DNA from: Gymnorhina tibicen
Lineage: Eukaryota; Chordata; Aves; Passeriformes; Artamidae
Reading direction: 5' to 3'
Length of the DNA: 64,000 bases
Assembly (NCBI GenBank): GCA_013399875.1
Contig: VXAZ01007724.1
Coordinates: 205,960-269,959, forward strand
The first letter of the stretch is position 1, and each line of letters begins with the position of its first letter. The notes below the pieces were generated by a model. That model saw only the letters and a program-made list of their open reading frames with translations. It searched no databases and was not told the DNA's origin. Both the position numbers and the translations under genes were made by a program. Shown here one piece after another: positions 60,301-64,000 of this stretch.

Positions 60301-60799
60301 AGTATCTTAGATAAACACAAAATTTGGTGCTACTTTTTCCTTTGCTCTGTCAGTCAGAGACTGAAAGATACAAGATTGCATCTGATAATTTGAAGAGAAA
60401 TACAAATGCGCTGCAAACTGAAACATGATTACTCATAATGTTGAGATGAGTAATGAGCACTGGAAAGAGATGCAAGGGAAATATGCCAAACATTATAACA
60501 CAGTTCTCTAATATCTGTGTGAGGTTTTAACTATGATTATGAAAACATTACTGAAATTGTCTTTGAATAGATTTGTTTCCATGACAGTCTGATGATTATA
60601 TATTGATTTGTGATATTGACTGTTTAACTGTTACTTAAAGATGCTTTTTTCCCCCTTTCTTAATAGTTCCAACTTTCTTTCCTAAGCAATCTGACATTAG
60701 ACCCCAAACGCTATTTTAAATGATGCCTTTGCAGACCAACAAATACTTTGCCTAGTTATCCACTGGAGACTAGTGCATCTTACACTTTACCACTTTTTC
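57305..60799. other. Unassigned intron 2 stretch
   Basis: AT-rich. Apart from the 27 bp duplication at 58881-58934 no feature was recognised. Confidence 0.5.
58881..58934. repeat. 27 bp tandem duplication
   Basis: Two adjacent 27 bp units beginning CCATAACTCGAA differ at two positions. They are otherwise identical, which implies a fairly recent local duplication. Confidence 0.9.
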
Positions 60800-61150
60800 C
60801 TCTCTAGCCTTGCAGGTCTTCCCCCCTTGCCCATGTCTCAGGATTTCATTACAGCACCCCAGGGGCAGCAGTCCTTCCCCAGTGATGCTGCAGCAGAGTT
60901 GGTCTCCAGCTCCCCACAGCCCTGCCCTGCCCAGACTCAATCTGGCTCCATCTCCAAGGACATGCTCGATGCCTGGGCTGGGGCTGCCCCAGTAACCCTG
61001 GGTTTCCTGCTCCGGGCTGGGCCTGGTCATGACCCACTTGGAGGAGTCTCCAGTGTCCCAGTCCCAGGGAGCTTCCTTGCTCTGCTGATCCCTGACAGCA
61101 ACGTCTCCAATTCCCCAAACGGCAGTCAGTGCAGGCTTCTGAATTCCCTG
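60800..61150. other. GC-rich island of unknown origin
   Basis: About 350 bp of GC-rich sequence in AT-rich intron. It is rich in CCCAG/CTGGG words and carries open frames on both strands (172 codons minus at 60770-61288, 126 codons plus at 60773-61153). On the minus strand CTGGGGCAGCCCCAGCCCAG resembles CTGGAGCAGCCCCAGTCCCA in the 38.5 kb island, but the likeness is short. Not recognised as CR1 or as one of the LTRs seen here. Confidence 0.45.
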
Positions 61151-63786
61151 TAGAAATGAGGATTCTATTCTAAGTGATGGGCTGGCTTCTGCAAACATGA
61201 CTGATGGTTTGGTTATGCTTCCAACAAGAATATACCTATTTAATATTCTGAATCTGTCCACAACCAGAAGCTGCCAGAAAGTATTCAATTTTCATCCCCT
61301 GTTGGTCATTATTCCTGTCTTTATTTCTCTGAACTTTTTAGGGAAAGAAGAAGCAGAAAATAATAGCCACTGGGCATATCTAGAATATCCCCTTTGTCAA
61401 CCCAGAGGGCTACACTTCTTGACATATTTAATAACAAGTTGCATCCAGGAAGATTTATGATGTTTCCTCAATCTTTAACTAGCCCATATCTGCAGTGTAT
61501 GCCTAATTTTGCAGAACAGTAACCAAGGTGTCCTTGTTTTCCTAAGACTTCAACATTTTTCTTCCATCAGTCCATTTAAAAGCTCATTTTCTTTTAGAAT
61601 TCCTGCAGAAGCTGCAGAAGGGCTACATTAATCAAAGGCATGATTTGCAGATACTTGCAAATGTTTCAGTTAATGAGTTTTCTTTATATCCTTATATTAA
61701 TTTTGATACTGTGAATCTTTAAATAAATTTTTTTTGGTGCACTAGGATATTAACTGCTGTAAAATGAATGCACCTATTGAAGGATAATTGCCCAGCTAGT
61801 ACAGTGTTGTTACTGTTCGTAAATGAAAAATGATCAAGTGGCTAAAGCCTAATCACAACCCCAAATATCAGGTGTCTGCTGCTTAGTTACTGACCTTATT
61901 CACTACCAGTCGACTTCATACATCTACATTTTTTTAACTGATGTTTAGCCACTTCATATATCCAAACCTTTAAATATACCTACTTGTCAAGCAACTGACC
62001 ACAAATAGGCAGAAACCACTGGACAATAGGAAAGGGGCTCAATGGGAAAAAACCCACCAATAAGTACTACAAAACCAATCCAAAAATTGAGAAGAAAGAC
62101 AACATCCTGCTTCTACTGGGAATGGGGAACTCGCAGATCACCACTCACAGTGATCACCACTCTTCCCTGCACATGTCTTAGGAAAACAAGTGGCAACCAG
62201 GAAACCATGCAAGACCAGAAGAGAAAAAAGCCTGGATAAGAGGGACAATTGCAAAGTAGAAGAGCTGTCTGTTAGTGATTTAACTGTGTGACTCCTTCCT
62301 CCTGTTTGCTTTAGTTGAACAATCTGCATTCTTGGAGTGTTACGTGGGTGGCATTTTAAGTGGACTACTTATGATTTTTACAATATTTTTAATTGAACTA
62401 CCAATAAACTCTTGAATCTGGATATATCTTGTTCCAGAAAAAACATGTTATGAAGAGATTCCTTTATAGGTATTAAATTCGAATCCAAGGCTGATCTGAA
62501 AAAATCGAGAACTGTTGCACTAACCTAATGAATTTAATCAGAGTAGAAGTGGTTATGTACATATACACTTAAAGTATTTTGAAACAACTGCAGATAATTA
62601 AAAATTATTGTTGAAAAATAGTAAACAATAAAAATAATATGCACAGAACACCAAAAGCAAAACCTTAGTTATGGTAATGACACTACCATTATGTCTTGAA
62701 TAAAATTTTGTGTTCTGTTCAGAGAGCACCACGTTCTTTCAAGGAAAATAGCAGAACCTCCCCTTCATAATTCTGTTGTCACTGTCAATCAGTTTAACTT
62801 GACAAGAGGGGCCCAGCACAACGCTACTGCAGCAAAGTCTACCAGTGAGTGCCCCAACCCAGAGGAATGACAGAATTATGCCCAAACAACATGAGCTATG
62901 AGCTTTAGCAAAACATAGAGGAATGTCTTCAGTTACTTTGCTTTTGTTACACAGAACTGTTTATTGCCTCAATAAAAACATCAAAATGTAGAGAGATATA
63001 TAAAGAATCAATGGTACAGCACTAAAATACTGAGTAAAAAATATTTTAATCTTCCCTCTAATAATAAATGCAACCATACTGACTTCCTTTGATGTTCATA
63101 TAGGCAAAACATTTCACTTAAAAGAAATGTTGCAGTAACTTATTAATAGTAAAAAACACATATACATTTTTTCTGGATTGTACACACTGCAAAAAACAGA
63201 ATCTAGCTGATATTACTGAAATGTTCATTGTGTCTATGCAGTAAAAGCATCATCAGATTTGCCGCAGACTTGCTTCCCTTGGTCTGAACTATAATATATA
63301 TTTTAATGAAAGACACTGCTCTGGGCAATGTCACACATTTTGATGGAATTTTCAGAGGGAATCATTAGCCCAGGAGATAACTGTACTACCCATAGCAGTG
63401 TCCACAAATTGACAAGAAGTTATTCCACACCCTTGTCAACCAGAGGAAGAAAATAGAAAACCACCATTTCCCCCATCTGCTGAATGAGTTTTCTGAGATA
63501 GAAGAAAAATAATTGGATTGCAATCATCCAGGAAAAACAGAACTGAAACAGTATTAACTTCACAATATAACACTATAGCACACAAACATCTGTTCTTGCA
63601 AGATGTTCCTGTTTGCAGGCAGCTTCTCTGAAGTCTGCTCCTTTGCTGCAGCCATTAGGAAGACTGTAATGGCAGAAGTATGCAGTAAGCAATCACATCT
63701 GAAACAACATCAGATGTGCTAAAGCAGCCACAAGTGGTCAACGTTAGGCCCTATTTTCTTTCTATACAAAAGGACGCCGGGGAATG
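61151..63786. other. Unassigned intron 2 stretch
   Basis: AT-rich intronic DNA. No feature recognised. Confidence 0.5.
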
Positions 63787-63816
63787 AAAAAAAAAAGAAG
63801 AAAGAAAAGAAAAAAA
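63787..63816. repeat. A-rich purine tract
   Basis: A run of A with scattered G (AAAGAAGAAAGAAAAGAAA type). Low-complexity sequence, not attached to a recognised element. Confidence 0.8.
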
Positions 63817-64000
63817 CTAATTCTAAAACAACACAATAAACGTTTTTATATAAAACTGTCATTTTTTTTTCAAAGAACACTATATATTTTTAAGAAAAAT
63901 AGAAATCCAGGTTGTTCTTTCAGTGTACTATGTGTCCATACTATGTGTCTTCTGTATGGAAGAAAAATAATTATACTCTGGAGAAGTTTTCATCTGAACT

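Larger units (their letters stand above)
56716..64000 (-). other. Cadherin intron 2, partial (at least 7.3 kb)
   Basis: This lies upstream, in the gene's direction, of the phase 0 acceptor of the 295 bp exon. The preceding coding exon should encode the signal peptide, prodomain cleavage site and a WNQFF-like motif. No such motif was seen on the minus strand, so that exon lies past 64000. The intron contains an unexplained 161-codon open frame at 56819-57304, a 27 bp tandem duplication at 58881-58934, a GC-rich island at 60800-61150 and a purine tract at 63787-63816. The rest is AT-rich sequence with nothing I recognise. Confidence 0.75.

Noticed and set aside
60770..61288. 172-codon minus-strand open frame, longest in the window
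   Set aside because: Opposite-strand frames of similar length in the same GC-rich patch and no recognisable domain suggest composition, not a gene.
1..64000. CRISPR array, operon, phage or bacterial mobile element
   Set aside because: No repeat-spacer structure or prokaryotic gene density. The spliced cadherin exons and CR1/LTR content show vertebrate DNA.
1..64000. tRNA, rRNA or snRNA genes
   Set aside because: No cloverleaf with A and B box spacing and no conserved rRNA or snRNA blocks were noticed by eye. A dedicated covariance-model search was not possible.

Overview
This 64 kb window looks like AT-rich, intron-dominated DNA from a bird, probably a neoavian or passerine species. The support is a dense set of CR1 LINE fragments, several with the avian CR1 3' end and its ATTCTATG/ATTCTGTG octamer tail, plus solo LTRs of a bird ERVL-like family. 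There is no bacterial-style gene organisation.

Only one host gene can be supported. Two exons of a classical type II cadherin lie on the minus strand: a 295 bp exon at 56421-56715 (most of EC1 and the EC1/EC2 linker) and a 120 bp exon at 49866-49985 (start of EC2). Both have AG/GT splice sites, their phases match, and their sizes fit the conserved type II cadherin exons. From recall the protein fits CDH20 better than CDH7, CDH12, CDH18 or CDH22, but no database search was run. The signal-peptide/tryptophan exon should lie beyond 64000 and the rest of the ectodomain beyond position 1. The window therefore holds part of intron 2 (56716-64000), all of intron 3 (49986-56420) and at least 49.8 kb of intron 4 (1-49865), using type II cadherin exon numbering.

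Layout along the plus strand: 1-6.6 kb is unique AT-rich sequence with a small minisatellite and inverted repeats; 6.65-7.75 kb is a probable old LTR-type segment; 8.3-10.8 kb has three CR1 pieces; 10.8-16.2 kb is featureless; 16.2-18.9 kb is a nest of two CR1 pieces, a 112 bp internally deleted LTR and a 1.56 kb solo LTR with a perfect 5 bp target duplication; 19.5-22.7 kb holds an old direct duplication and an ancient CR1; 23.6-25.1 kb has two CR1s tail to tail; 27.1 kb has a CR1 tail; 30.0-33.0 kb has a long CR1 with ORF1 esterase and ORF2 endonuclease remnants but no reverse transcriptase; 38.4-39.8 kb has a GC-rich island and a possible retrocopy; 41.2-41.7 kb is a solo LTR; 43.4 kb is a CR1; 46.3-47.7 kb is a GC-rich repeat-like segment; 48.8 and 53.9 kb are CR1 tails; 60.8-61.15 kb is another GC-rich island.

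Nothing here forms a multi-gene system. The points most worth a second look are the very long intron, the RT-deleted CR1, the LTR nest, the possible retrocopy, the unexplained GC islands, and the palindrome cluster about 410 bp upstream, in transcription order, of the 120 bp cadherin exon.
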